Of a stretch of DNA of 64,000 bases, positions 47,601-59,348 are shown one piece after another. The position numbers and the translations under genes were made by a program. Location of the stretch: positions 124,001 through 188,000 of the forward strand of contig WEDG01000846.1 in assembly GCA_017591395.1 (NCBI GenBank), read 5' to 3'. The notes under the pieces were generated by a model. It was not told the origin of the DNA and made no database searches. It saw only the letters and a program-made list of their open reading frames with translations. This DNA comes from Schistocephalus solidus. Lineage: Eukaryota; Platyhelminthes; Cestoda; Diphyllobothriidea; Diphyllobothriidae. Each line of letters starts with the position of its first letter. The stretch's first letter is position 1.

Positions 47601-48223
47601 TGCCGAAGAGAAATTAACAATTGTTGGATGGTCTGATAATTATATTCATTGGGTACAACATTCTGAGAAGGTTGTATACGTCCAAAAGCCGTGTTCAACG
47701 AAGTTATATGCAAGGTTATCTGTGCAAAAAAGTAAACCGTTTGGTCTGGTGGGAGCAAGGGAAACCATTTCAATCATTGTTGAATTTGCAAGAGTTAACG
47801 CTTTCGTAGATAACTGACAAGATTCCTTATATAAATCAAATCTGGATTGGGGAAGTAATAAAGCGAAAATTATTATTCCTCTCCTACCATAAGTGATTGC
47901 TATTTTTGCACCCGAATTCTACGAAAACAAACCCGTTTTCCCCTGCTTTAAGTGTTTTACATGTTCCACAAACATTAAAATATAACTAAACTTTGATTAT
48001 TTATGGTTTAGTTTATGAAGGCGGCCACATTGGTCTTCTTTCGTCAAAAAATACTAGTTGTGGGAAGTCGATTTTATATATCTCTGTTTTTGTGAATTCT
48101 ACTATCTCAAACATAAATGATCATTTGCAGCCGTCTATTTACGTCAGTTATTATTTCAATTAAATAACAACCGTTTTATCAGAATGTAAATGGAGTCCTC
48201 CTTCGAAAAGCCATATCAACGTC
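41685..48223. other. Long AT-rich stretch without a recognised gene
   Basis: Open frames of 105 (42274-42591, -), 91 (43504-43779, +) and 172 codons (45809-46327, -) have no domain I can name. A TTAGGG-like degenerate stretch lies near 44395-44460. On the minus strand an AATAAA near 47593-47598 could serve the bestrophin-like gene to the right. Confidence 0.4.
45809..46327 (-). other. 172-codon open frame of unknown nature
   Basis: This is the longest unassigned open frame in the right half. Its translation has two weakly hydrophobic stretches and no recognisable motif, signal peptide or repeat. Flanking splice-site quality does not single it out. In AT-rich DNA such a length can arise by chance, and I would not call it a gene on this evidence. 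Confidence 0.12.
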
Positions 48224-48476
48224 TCATTTGTTTTCAGATTCATTTGTTGACGGGGACTCGAAAACGAGAGACGGCAACGATGGTGCTGACCTATTTTTCG
48301 TAATAGAAGCGTGCTCAGCTTCTGCACTAATTGCAATGATCCTGTTTACCGGGGAGCGAAGATCGACTGGCGGTTTTAGAAGCCTAATTTGTTTACGATT
48401 CCTCCGTGGCCACTGATCGGTTTTGATATCAGAGTCATTTGCCGGAGTTGTTTCCAGTAGTTGTGGGTGGGGCGAT

Positions 48477-48719
48477 TCAGGAGAGATCAGTGAACATGCG
48501 GTTTGAGGGCTCTGTTTTTGGTGCTCCGGACTCCTGGTTATCATCCTCGTCCTCTTCCAACACTGCCTGCAACTCATGTCGCTCGGCTGTGCTCGAGGTG
48601 GCAGTTGGTGAATTCCAGTCTTGTGCAACTGGAACAGCGAGGTTGTGCGAAGAATCCATCCTACGCGTCTGCCGCCCCTCGACGCCTCCCTCTACATCCA
48701 CTATATCCATTTCTAGATC
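48477..48719 (-). CDS. Bestrophin-like gene, probable last coding exon
   Basis: The exon is preceded on the minus strand by an acceptor (tatacacaaaatag) and is open in phase 0 from GATCTAGAAATGG to a TGA at 48477-48479, giving 80 residues. The product is acidic and Ser/Thr-rich (DVEGGVEGRQTRRMDSS, then VLEEDEDDNQESGAPKTEPS), as expected for a cytoplasmic bestrophin tail, which is poorly conserved. Phase 0 matches the preceding exon at 50861-50933. A second frame stays open from 48628 to 48224 and also looks coding-like (DQWPRRNRKQIRLLKPPVDL, then FESPSTNESENK). A one-base difference in the A5 run near 48520 would join the two. Either the gene has a polymorphism or sequencing error there, or the second frame is chance. 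GC content is higher here than in the flanks. Confidence 0.45.
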   Translation of the reverse strand, partial: DLEMDIVDVEGGVEGRQTRRMDSSHNLAVPVAQDWNSPTATSSTAERHELQAVLEEDEDDNQESGAPKTEPSNRMFTDLS

Positions 48720-50860
48720 CTATTTTGTGTATAAATGGTAAATGATGAAAACAAATTATTCAGATGCTTTTACTATTTTAGCAAAATAAACTTTACTTCA
48801 CTTTTAGTTGTAATGCATCAAATCCATCCAAAAAGTCCCCATGAATTACGAGTTATTTCTGCTAAAATGAGCGGGAGGCTTGATATTCTACAATACGAAG
48901 AGATGCTTATATAAAAGTTTCACATTAACTGGAGGGTTCAATAATTGCTTTTCACACTAACGTAAACCGCAAACATCCATTTTCTGTTATACATTTTCTT
49001 CAATTCTACAACGTTACAGGAGATGAAGTACCGATAGTTTATAGAAAGCATAAGGTGTGGTTTGGTGTTTACTATTGTTTGAACGTTCTTACCAAAAAGT
49101 TTCCCCAGCATGGCAGTCACAGAGATGGTTGCTTACGCGTGGAGTTGTTTTTAATTCTAATAATTTTAGGCAGCACTGCCCCAATATTTCCATCTTCGCT
49201 CATCGAGGCCTAATTTAATGGCAATGTGTAGTAGTTCTCGTGTGAAATCGAGCGCAACAGCGCTAATAGGACATCTAAGGGGTGTCCGAACATGATGTTC
49301 ACAGACAAATATTTAAGCCTTTTCTGTATATTGTATGCAAACAGATAGTAGATTTTTCCGATTTTACATCCAGCAAGGTTGTCCTTTGTGTCGTTGTTGA
49401 GTTTAAATTGAAACATTATTTTGGAGTGAATTCCAATGCGGCTGATAACGGCACATTCATCATAGGTCAAACTCGGCTTTAAAACGATTCTTTACCCAAA
49501 TTAAAGTGCCCAACTTTTCAAAGTCTTTTATATTTTACGCGGCTTAAAGAATTTCAATTTGCAGACGGAAATCCGAAAATAGCCACATATGCAAGAATTA
49601 TCAGAAACGTTAACACCAATCAAGTAAGCATTTTGATAATCGCATGCAGAAAACTGGTACGTGCAATTTTTTGTAGACTGAAACATCTAGTTAAGCGCCG
49701 TTTCCTCAATGAAACCTTAACCAAAATGAATTATTTGATTTATGGGAACAAAGCCTTTTTTAATCAAAATTGTCTTTCCGCTTTTGGTCATTTCAGGCAC
49801 CAGATGGTGAAGAAACGAGAAATTCTATGAAACTAAAGTCAGCGGCATTGCTTTGTACGCAAATATTTACTTTAGCCTGTAGAATGGTGTGCCTTTTAAG
49901 GAAAGCTTGTATCACTTACAGCATCCACGTCCTTCTGTGTATGTCGGCAGAAAAATATTAAGTTAAGTAAGCCTTTTCGATTTGAAATAAAAAGCAGGTC
50001 AGTCTGCCTCTGAGTGGTTTGAAGATATCCGCAGAGCGGCATTTTCCAATGACATCCAAAGACTGGCCTATTCATCAATGTTATATGATCAAAAAACATT
50101 CTAGCTAACCACTTCTACTTGCAAATGCCGTTTTTCATATTTGTCATTTTATTTGCAAATGTGAATGGTTAAGTTGTGTGCGCTGTTTCGCATTCACTTG
50201 ACTAAAATACTTGAAAAACTTCAATTAACCCCGTTCGTATACCCACCACCGCGTGAGTTCAAAGTTGTTTCACCAAAACATGTGTCAGAACTTGAAAAGA
50301 ATTTGGTAATTGTCCGTGAAATTTGAAGTAAAACGAGTTAGTATTCAAACAATAGACAATATCCCCGGATATTGTGCTTACACCAACGTAGCACGTTACA
50401 GAAATGTGTATTTTAACTTGGGTGATTTCCGTTTAACTTAGTACCATATATTTATCTAGCACTTGCATTTGATCAATTAAATTAAGACATTTATTAATAA
50501 TGCGCACAAATTATCAGAGGACTATTTTGTCATTATTGAGAACTATCGCCTTGAGCCAATACTTTTTTTATTAATTTTACGCGAGAATTCATACAGCTTT
50601 CTCGATATAGTGAAACGAATGAAAGCTGCAGAGGGGCTAAAGATTCCTCCGCAATTAGCGTATTTACGTTTGAAAAGAGATGCTGACTTATCTATATGGA
50701 CTTTAGGAGTGGCCGAAGGAAACATATATTGTTGATTAATGTTTTTGTTATAGCGTTAGAAGCAATTCTAACGCTTTAGGTAGGTTTGAATTATTCGGCA
50801 AATTGGCAGTTTCGCCTGAAACATGTTTTAGTAGTATGGATATACATTTGATTCACTTAC

Positions 50861-50933
50861 CGGATCTGACTGATCATGACGATGGGGTACCGGTATAGAG
50901 AGAGGTTGGGGCCGCTCCGGATTACTTAACTTT
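50861..50933 (-). CDS. Bestrophin-like gene, cytoplasmic-tail exon
   Basis: This is a 73-nt exon with strong splice sites: acceptor gattttcttttag and donor CCG|GTAAGTGA. One frame is open, with one base completing the previous codon and then KLSNPERPQPLSIPVP and HRHDQSDP. The entry phase fits the AA left over from the exon at 52968-53054, and the exit phase (0) fits the next exon. The peptide is Pro-rich and not conserved in itself. The support is the splice sites and phase chain, not similarity. Confidence 0.5.
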
Positions 50934-51858
50934 CTAAAAGAAAATCTCTTGGGTAATAAGCAGGAAAAATGAAAACTAATTAAGGCTTAACTCACACTTA
51001 TGTACTGGAACACCCGTCCAATGAATTTCGCAATGTATAAACTGAGAGGAGTCCTTACCTTAGCATAGTTTTACAATTACAGTAGACAATGCAAGTACTG
51101 AATACTCGTAACGAAAGTTTGAGTATTATTCTATAGACAAGGTTGTAATTGTTAATGATTACAATGAAGTGAGGTACGGAAGCACATATTTACTTTAAAA
51201 GTTATTTGGGATAATTCTGTTTAATTAATGAATAACAATGCACTTCAACCAGACTCAGGTGATTCCAAAAATAAAGGTACTTGACTCTACCATTCAAATA
51301 ACCGAGGCGATTTTACACTAAATCCATCGCAAAAACGTCAAAGTAAATGCTGCGTCATTGACAACGAGGTGAGGTCTGATATGCAACTTTCCAACGTTTT
51401 TAAACAGTTGGATCCAGCCCTAAAATTATGCTTTTTATATTGGCAACATACTTGGAATTCAACAAAGAAATGAAGCTTGTTCCCCGCGCTAGGGAACAGA
51501 AGGGGTACTTGTGAGATACTGACATTTTGTTCTGTGATGAAGTGTCAGAACCATCCTTTTGTACTCCATCGTGAACAAGTGCAAAAGATTGCAATCGAGG
51601 GGTGATTGGGTTAGATATTATCAACTATTTTTACTGTTCGAATGGTACACTGTGACGGATTATTAGTGATTACAGTTAACCTAGAAGTAAGCGAAAATGA
51701 GCAAAGTTGTTTACAAGCAAGCAGCTGACAATGTATTTGTTGAAAAGCAAAACCTTTCACTACATTTCTGTTAAACGAAGGCCCATGGTGCGTTTTTTGA
51801 AGTTCTAGCCTGGAACAAACAGGTAATTTGTTAGTCAATGATATCCTAAACAGAAGAA

Positions 51859-52006
51859 CATGAGGGACAAAAACGAGGAAAACTAAAATGACCAGTTCTG
51901 GCTCACTTGCCTTCAGCAGCCAGTCACCCAACCCCATGCCGTGCACCTACTGAGGCTCGAACCTGCGATCTGTTGATTAGAAGATAAACGCTTTTACCCA
52001 CTGTGC
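51859..52006 (-). repeat. SINE family 2 (left arm), inside bestrophin-like intron
   Basis: Body (ggctcacttgccttcagcag, then ccagtcacccaaccccatgc) and head (B box complement aggctcgaacctgcgatc, A-box side ttttacccactgtgcc) are intact in outline. It lies between the exons at 50.9 and 53.0 kb. Confidence 0.8.
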
Positions 52007-52009
52007 CTT

Positions 52010-52128
52010 GGGGGTTGCAACAGCTGGGGTTGGCTATGTATGGCTGATGAAGGCTTGAAAAATAGAAATGAAAAATCCATTCTTCCTTATCTTTGTCTGT
52101 AATATTCTTCTGCCTATCATACTACCTT
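52010..52128 (+). repeat. SINE family 2, headless (right arm)
   Basis: It starts in the body (gggttggctatgtatggctg) and continues through atgaaaaatccattcttcct and tatctttgtctgtaatattc to ttctgcctatcatactacc. It is joined to the minus copy with almost no spacer. Confidence 0.75.
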
Positions 52129-52967
52129 ATTGAAATTGTTTATAATATAGACATTTTTTTCTGTTTTTACGGCTTTTGGTTAAGCAGTTATTTCTAATTA
52201 ATTAAACAATATCCTTATAACTTGCTTCTTTTCTAAAAAGTGGTCATTTTCAATGCTTCATAACTTTGAAGCGCGCAATTATGCTTTAAGTTTGTAGTAG
52301 AGGGACGTGTTTTTAACTTCCACGACTTTTCAGGGGGTTCATCAGCAATCGGAATTTTATCCCTTTGAGCGATATCTGGATTTAAAGGTTTATGAATCTG
52401 CTGAAAATCTCAAAGTTTTATCAAACTCAGTTTCCTTATTGTGAACGAATCTTTTTCAAACACATTTGATTTGAAAAAAATGGATACGTGGATCACCAAA
52501 TATTTAAAACTATTTTTAAATTAACTTTATGGTGTATCAAAATATATGCCAGGTATTAAACTTTAGCGCACAAATCTGCGTAACATGCAGAAATATGAGT
52601 TCAATAATTACGATATATTAATATTTTAAGGTAACCTACCATGTAATTGTAAAATTTCCTTTTCCATATTTCCATTTTTATTATTTTACACTATTCAACC
52701 TACGCTTATCTTGCCTATTTTGGAAAAGCCTCACTGTATTTTCGGTTACTATGTAAAACCGTCCTAGAAATATGTTAATTGCTTGCTTAATTTATTAATA
52801 TTTAAAATAAGACCATATTTTTATCGTTCAATATGAGAATATAGCTTTCGCGTTTCATAGTTGAACAAAACAAATACTCTTAATATTTTCCCTCTTTTTT
52901 GACAAAACAGAAACTGTGTCATCTAGGATTATGCCTCTGCATTATTCAAACAAAACTAGGAACTTAC

Positions 52968-53054
52968 TTATTGCTGTAGAGAGATCCCAGGAAGTTTTGG
53001 TCAGATTGACCAGTGCTTGAATTTTGAAGTAGCCCAGAACTTGTCATGCACAAG
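52968..53054 (-). CDS. Bestrophin-like gene, exon with the FLGSLYSN end
   Basis: This is an 87-nt exon. The acceptor has a good branch-point word (gaactaacccgacacag), and the donor is AATAA|GTAAGTTCC. In the open frame it encodes TSSGLLQNSSTGQSDQ and then NFLGSLYSN with two bases left over. In human BEST1, as I recall, exon 9 ends just after SFMGSTFNI with two bases left over, so both motif and phase fit. The preceding piece (the VDEMH...YW...PYT segment of bestrophins) was not found between here and 55.4 kb. Confidence 0.5.
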
Positions 53055-54785
53055 CTGTGTCGGGTTAGTTCGTTTCTCCATAATATGCATCGAATACTTT
53101 AAAAGAGAAAACTGTGTTATAGAGGACATTTTCAGGTGACCATCATAGCTTCAAATGTAAAAAATATATAAAGCCTACTGGAAGCGAATTTCAGGCAGCT
53201 ATCTAGAGTGCATTGTGGAAAGCATTTGCCCCGTAGAGAGCTCCTGCTAGGGTACCCAGAAGGAAACAAAACATTATCGTCCACAGACAGAAGGTTATAA
53301 GATCCAGCGCTTAACCAATCAGCGTTTAAAAAATGCAGAATCATCTTTTTGACGTGTTTTGGAGCCTCTTAAATTAAAAATTCTCTTGAACTGTACGTGT
53401 GACATACGTAACTGTAGTGGTAACACAGAAAACGCGAATAGTATTCCAAACCGTTAGCAATGTGTCCTTCTCTAGACATAGTCATCCGTCGTCGGTACTT
53501 TGCAATAATTTCAATCACAAATGTGTTTGCCTGGGTTTGAATGTGGCGAAAAAAGTACCAAGCGGAAAGGGAAGTAAACGAAGAGTAATTGCGTTTACGT
53601 TGTGTATGAATTATTGGCTCAGATCAGCCATCCATGATAATACGTTAATTTAATGACGGTTATTATGTTCTTCACCGTTTTGTTTCCGTTTAAAGGTGCA
53701 TAAAACTGTTTTCCTTTTATCCCCATAACACTTCATACCTATGGGAAATAGCTTATGCACTGGATAAAGTAAAATGTGACCTATATCAGTAAAGACTTCA
53801 GGGTTTATCCTAAAAATCGATAATATTCTCCAAAATTGAATCTTGTCCAGTCATGTTTAATCATTCGACTTCGGATGAGAGCGTCCTGTATGCATTCTCG
53901 GAAAGCCAACTTCATAATTACGTTACTGTGAGTTGCATTCACGAGCAGGACGTGGATATGGCATGCTCGTTTCTCTTAAAAAACTTTGAAGCATGTGAAA
54001 CTATTTTGAAAACTGTCCACGTATATGCATTTTAAGTTCATTTCCCTAAACAGTAGAATATCTCTGCAGAGTGTACAATTTGCAAGGCTAACGTCCGTCC
54101 TCTCGTGTAAACCTCAGTTGCTTCCAGTCAACTTGGCCCTAGACGATGTCATTGCACCTTAAATTGACTTTCTTCATTAGGCAGCAAACTAGATATTAGT
54201 ACCTCGCAAGTTAAGTTCGATGGGTAACGTCATCAAAAATACAGGAAAACGAGGACATGCTGTTATATATAGACCAGAAAAGAATGTGACAATCGCGTCA
54301 TTCCTTTCATTCAAGATCCATAACAGGGCCTCGCCGACATTTGTAAGGAGTGGTGGATGGGTTTTCACTGATCGCGTTACTTACAAACTCATCCCGTTTT
54401 ATCCTAAAGCTTCATTAGTACTGTTGTTATTGGTATCATACTTCATTTCAAACTACCCACTTGCCAGTTTGCCACTGGTAATAACGAACTTTGTGCCAGG
54501 GAGCACATACCATATATAATATATAGACAGTTAGAATCAAGCCAGATGCAGGCAGCTGTATATTTATTCTGGGAAAACTTTAGTTACTATCAGAAGCATC
54601 AAGGCAGGTTGGACAGAATGAAATCCAGCAGGGTTCCTACCATAAGTGTGAGGTTGAGGTGCCTGCTCGACATTTTTATGTAACTGTGATTGTAAATGGT
54701 CGCAAAAAAAGCTTCCAGCGTTTAGCTTACTAGAATTTTAAAGAGCTGTCAAAGAAAACGTAAACCTGAACGTCTATTTCTGATA
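53055..54785. other. Intron of the bestrophin-like gene (part)
   Basis: No further exon could be proven. A stretch at 53230-53300 (-) reads LLSVDDNVLFPSG, faintly like the bestrophin LLAVDEMHQDLP, but its acceptor is in the wrong phase. A 123-nt open exon-like segment at about 53407-53529 (-) has fair splice sites but no similarity. Confidence 0.35.
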
Positions 54786-54880
54786 CCTTCAGTATCATCA
54801 GTGAACCATACACAGCCCCAGATTTTACAACCTCCGAGGCTTGAACGCCACTCTATCGCATTATCCATTGGGCTAATGGC
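54786..54880 (-). repeat. SINE family 2, single minus copy
   Basis: The words cagtatcatcagtgaaccat, acagccccagattttac, cctccgaggcttgaacgcca and ttatccattgggctaatgg match the body and head of the family in order. It lies in the intron of the bestrophin-like gene. Confidence 0.65.
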
Positions 54881-55409
54881 TTATTTTCTGATCGGTTGTA
54901 TTTGTTCCTATTAACTACGATGGAGGAATGGTTATCGATCAAGTGTTTCTACATACTGTTCCTGTTGTGCTTCTTAACTCAGTCTAAAGCCACACATCGT
55001 TATTACGTACTTATATGAGTTAGCACGTCTGACAGGACCGCAGTTTATGCTTTCATATAACAGCTTTTAAACAGGAGAGTCGCCATACAAGCCTATGAAC
55101 TGTTTCAAATTTAGTGAGGTGATTGATGGTTATACATGGAAAGATGGCCACGCTAAAATTTCTTCCTCTTCAAATTGAGGGGTTTCAATAATCCACGTTT
55201 GGTAAGTGACTACTAGAATAATACTGAATTTTTCATATTAAGAGCGTTATCCAAATTGGATTTGATTACCCTGTGATGGTCAAATTATTTAACAAAGGAA
55301 ATGCAGTGAAGTTTGGTTTTGCTGCAAGAAGTAAAATTGAAATGCAAAATGCAGTTTATACATAAATAACGGAGAGTTACAAAAACAAAGTAATAATAAG
55401 GAAACTTGC

Positions 55410-55490
55410 TGTCCAGTTCCAGTCAATAATATCATTTATATCGAAGTCCTCGTCGTCTTCTCCCATTGGATTCACAAGGGATTCGGCAAC
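55410..55490 (-). CDS. Bestrophin-like chloride channel, calcium-clasp exon
   Basis: This is an 81-nt exon on the minus strand after the acceptor acattaatttag. The peptide opens VAESLVNPMGEDDEDF and ends IIDWNWT, matching the bestrophin signature VAExLINPFGEDDDDF...VDRN. Using BEST1 numbering from memory, N296, D301 and D304 of the calcium clasp are kept, Ser stands at 293 as in fly bestrophin, Met replaces Phe298, and Trp replaces Arg in DRN. It starts at V290 and ends in phase 0 after 27 codons, exactly like human exon 8 (c.868-948). The donor is then GCAAGT, a GC-AG intron. Bestrophins are calcium-gated anion channels of the plasma membrane. The neighbouring GWLK exon to the right was not found. 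Confidence 0.8.
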
Positions 55491-57730
55491 CTAAATTAAT
55501 GTTTCAAGGGGAATAATAAGGCAGCATTTAGCAGAGCGAGATCAATCGCCAGACGGACGATTTTAGTCGTCAGACGTCTCCAAGTCCCTCGAACCCGTCA
55601 TTAGAAACATCCAAACAGCTACTTATCTACGATATGGTATAATCAATAGCTTCAAAAGCTTTTAATTTGACAATGTGCATATCATTACTATAAAATATGA
55701 CGCAACAGCTAAACAACTGTCTTCAGTTCAACGTCAGTGTTTGTGTGCGCCCATAGTTCTAGCGTAGACTGCACCCATTTGTGAATTAAAGATATCTAGC
55801 TTCTATTAGCATCATTATCTATATTGTTCATTCTAGTCTAAAATTCACGTCACATTTCCTTAATCCGGTGGTGCATGAGGTCACTAAGAAAATCCTAAAA
55901 CTTTACTTCCTTATGCAAAAATTTCAGGAGTAATTTTTGAGTTCTGATATTTTGCTTTAATTTTTCAATAGTACGAAGCATTTCAGACTATTTGTATGAA
56001 TTAATATGCTACATTCCTTTCTCTTCTCAGAAGCGCACGTTTTCTACTTTCGGATAAGACAGCCCCCACAGAACTAAAAATGGTCGAAAGGGAAGTGTGG
56101 ATTAGCATATTCTTCTCTGTTTAGAGATTACTAGTCATATGATGGTTGCAGCCAGTTGATCTCGAAAATGGATGGCTTAAATGCAAAGTTAGCAAAAAGC
56201 ATCACTCTGAAAGATGTTTTCTCGTGCATGTTAACGTTGAGATGCGGAAGTTGATGTCGTTTTGCGTAAGACTGCATTCTAATTCACTGGATCCTTTTTT
56301 TATTTAAATAATGAGAAACAGGTGGTGAAAAACGATATTTTTAATAGCATGTTAATAAGCTCAAGTTCTTTTTTGTGGTTCAGAATACATTCCATATTTT
56401 TGCCTGTGATTTACTATACAGCAAAGCCCTTTTTTCGAAATGTGTCTCCTCTGCACCTCCATTAGACCGGCTTGTGAAATTGAGTCGCCATTTTTTCTAA
56501 CCTCGTTCACATGTAGATTTTCTTATATGTACACCTGTTGACCTATTTTGCCTATTATATATCGAATAGTAACTCGCTTTGTTGTTTCGAAATACAAAAA
56601 TGTGGTCAGCAGTGCACAATGCTGGCACCAATTTTAAGGAAGTTCAAATTCGTCTGCGTTTTACGAGTCATTCAAGGAACAGTCTTCATTATGTCGATAA
56701 TTGCAATCTAAGGTCATTGGTTCGTGATCTTCCGGTGTTATGTACTTTGTGTTTCCAATATTATGCACGGTGAATGGAGGACATTTTGCCGGACATTTTG
56801 GAATAACACTTTCAAATTAAATCGTGCTTTTCTCCCTATAACCTGAAATGGATTCATCTGCCTGGGAATGCCTCGAGAGGAATCCATGCGTACAGGTAGT
56901 TGAGCGGCTTCCAGCAACGGTTTTCTCCCTCTTCTGATTCATATAAAGCTGCTTGAACGGAATTAACCCGTAACCTTTGGACATTGACTAGGGAATCCTT
57001 GAAATAGCGAAGGCAGTAGCCGGAAGGCACCAAACATGAGCCATGAGCACTTTCCAGGGTCTGGGCTGTGCTATAAAAAATCCACCGTTAAGCAGACGTT
57101 CCGCGCCCATTTGGTCTTCAATCTTTATTGGAGTCAATGCATAAATACTTTTGCGTATTTTGTATCCAGTTGCCCGTATCCCGTTCCAAAAGCCATACTG
57201 CTGGCTGAGGTGTTTTTTGCTTCCGTTTATAAGCACAGTGCTACTTTCGAAAATGTTTTATCAGACCACATCACATCGCACCAGTGCCATCTTGTGCTCC
57301 TGCAGTTATACTATTCGGCATGTTAACCAAGATTTTTGAGGTTCTGATAAAAAATAAAAGAAGGAATTTGCCATTTTTGAGTTCGGCTCACTAAAGAAGA
57401 GGAACAATGTTGAAAGTTTTATCTCAAAATTTCAAATTACATTTTTGTAGTATCGAAAATGTATATAGAAGTTTTAACTTTATTAGAAGCAACGTCATTG
57501 TGAATCGTAAAAACCGATATTCTCAGTAGCAAGCCTAAGACGTAGTCAATATTTTCAAGGTTTGTCTGTAAAATACCAAAGTTAAAAGTTGAGTTTTACA
57601 CAAGCGCATAACCTTAGCTGAGATTTGAATCTCTTTTTTGAATTGCATCGGCTAAGGCTAAACCAGTTGGCATACTGACCCTTGTTGTAAATTTCATCAG
57701 AATTGGAGCATATCATGCTTGCATAAACCG
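55491..57730. other. AT-rich sequence, presumed bestrophin-like intron
   Basis: No exon with bestrophin motifs (FPTxxH, YDWISIP, FFFYxGWLK) was recognised on the minus strand. A patch at 56988-57326, open on both strands, is more GC-rich than its surroundings but has no similarity I can name. Confidence 0.35.
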
Positions 57731-57908
57731 GTAACCTAAACAAAAGCAAACTAGTGTACCACATTTAAGTTTAAAAAAACACTTCAATGAGTGTTTTTGT
57801 CAATGGTCCTTTGTCATTAAATACAAAAATACGCTCTTCACTTTGTCAGCTGCCAGGTTTATTTCGCAGCACCAACGCACTCATATGACATTATAAAAAC
57901 GTCTGTCT
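57731..57908. repeat. 178-bp direct repeat, copy 1
   Basis: The segment begins gtaacctaaacaaaagcaaa and ends ttataaaaacgtctgtct. It recurs at 59349-59526 with a single difference (T at 57818, A at 59436). Similarity stops abruptly on both sides. It includes a small palindrome (aaaaacact...agtgttttt). No terminal inverted repeats or target duplications are visible. Confidence 0.95.
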
Positions 57909-59348
57909 ATATTTTCTACGAAAAGTGCAACAAAATGACTAGCGTTTTTGTTGTTAAAATGTACACAGGTAAGGATTGTATTAATTGCACCATTATCTAA
58001 TTCTGGATACCATTAAAGACGCTATTTAGGAAAAAAGCACCCGTACGATGCTCCCAAAGATCATACCAAATGACCTGATTCCAAGCATTTGTATGTCTTC
58101 CGATCGAAGAAGTGGATCCTGGACCAAAACGTTATGTTTTGTTTCTTTCAAAGAGTTAACTATTAAGCAATTCATAAACATTCGGTTATTTTTAAGGAGT
58201 TCGCTCCCCACCACGTCAGATGTTTTGGCAAAACATTCTGAGGAACTCAAATAGTGAGATCATTTGACATTTCGAGCGGCTTTGTAAGCCAGCAGAATGA
58301 TATTTCCTGAAAGGTTCAAGCTCTTGGCCATCAATAAAACGGAGTAAGTGTTCGTAAAAAGTCAGACTTCCCTCCTTCGTGAATGGTTGGGTGAGCTCTG
58401 TTCTCTTAACACTGCACTGGTAACAACTTTGGGCAGTTTTAAAAGGTATAGTCCGTAATCACTTTCATGTAATGTTGACCTAATTATTCACAGGTGTGTT
58501 CCAGTACTAAAAATTACTGCTGTGGCTGAATAATATAGATCATTGCGCGACACAAGCTTCTGGAATTTTAAATTCACCAGGATGGTGAAATTTGAAGCCT
58601 TGGCTAAGCCATCTATAAAAAGCAACCTGAAAAATGACTCATTAAGTAGTTTGACTTGTTCCTGTTGATTTATTAGGACTTTATAAATTCAAATTGGTTA
58701 TATTAAAAATGCAGAAAAAAAGATTTTTTCAGGTTATGTGGTGGTGAAACACATGAGCTTCAAATTCTATACGCAAAGAGGTTTGCAGTTATGATATTTT
58801 GAGACAGTAGGATATCCACACATATCGCATCGTATCTGTTCTTTTATTAATTCGCCTTATGAAGTGTAGAATATACAGTAGCTGTTTTAACTCATGAAAT
58901 CTTATGGATTGCACGAGTTACGACCCATTAGGCGAAATCAGCACACGCTGCCTTTACTATAGTTTTACAACAATATAGAATAATCCGTTAGGAAAATAAG
59001 GCTTTTTGTGATTTACAAATTAAAATTACATTCTCTAGAAAGGATAATTTTTAGAAAGATGCGGATAACGAAAATAAGACAAATCCACCTAGTTGAGAAA
59101 ACTCAAGTTTTAATATATACAAAGCCTGTCCATGCAACTAAAAGATAAAATAAAGCAGCAAATGTAGATTTTCTTTTGACAATAATCTTTTTGAGATTTT
59201 TGCACATACATATTCATTTAAATTAAGCGCAACGTAAAATATGGCCGTCATCAAGCAGCCTAACATGTAGGTGTATATTTCAACACTATTTCACGAGAAT
59301 TGGCAGTTTCTCTTCCGTTTGTTCACTAACGGAACGTCACGTAAACTT
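57909..59348. other. Sequence between the two direct repeats
   Basis: This 1.44-kb AT-rich interval has no polypurine tract next to copy 2, no tRNA primer site next to copy 1 and no retroelement frame. A frame open on both strands at 58026-58254 has no recognisable similarity. Confidence 0.5.

Noticed and set aside
53230..53300. Missing bestrophin exon encoding LLSVDDNVLFPSG
   Set aside because: The similarity is short, the only AG acceptor gives the wrong phase, and the continuation does not resemble the YW...PYT segment.
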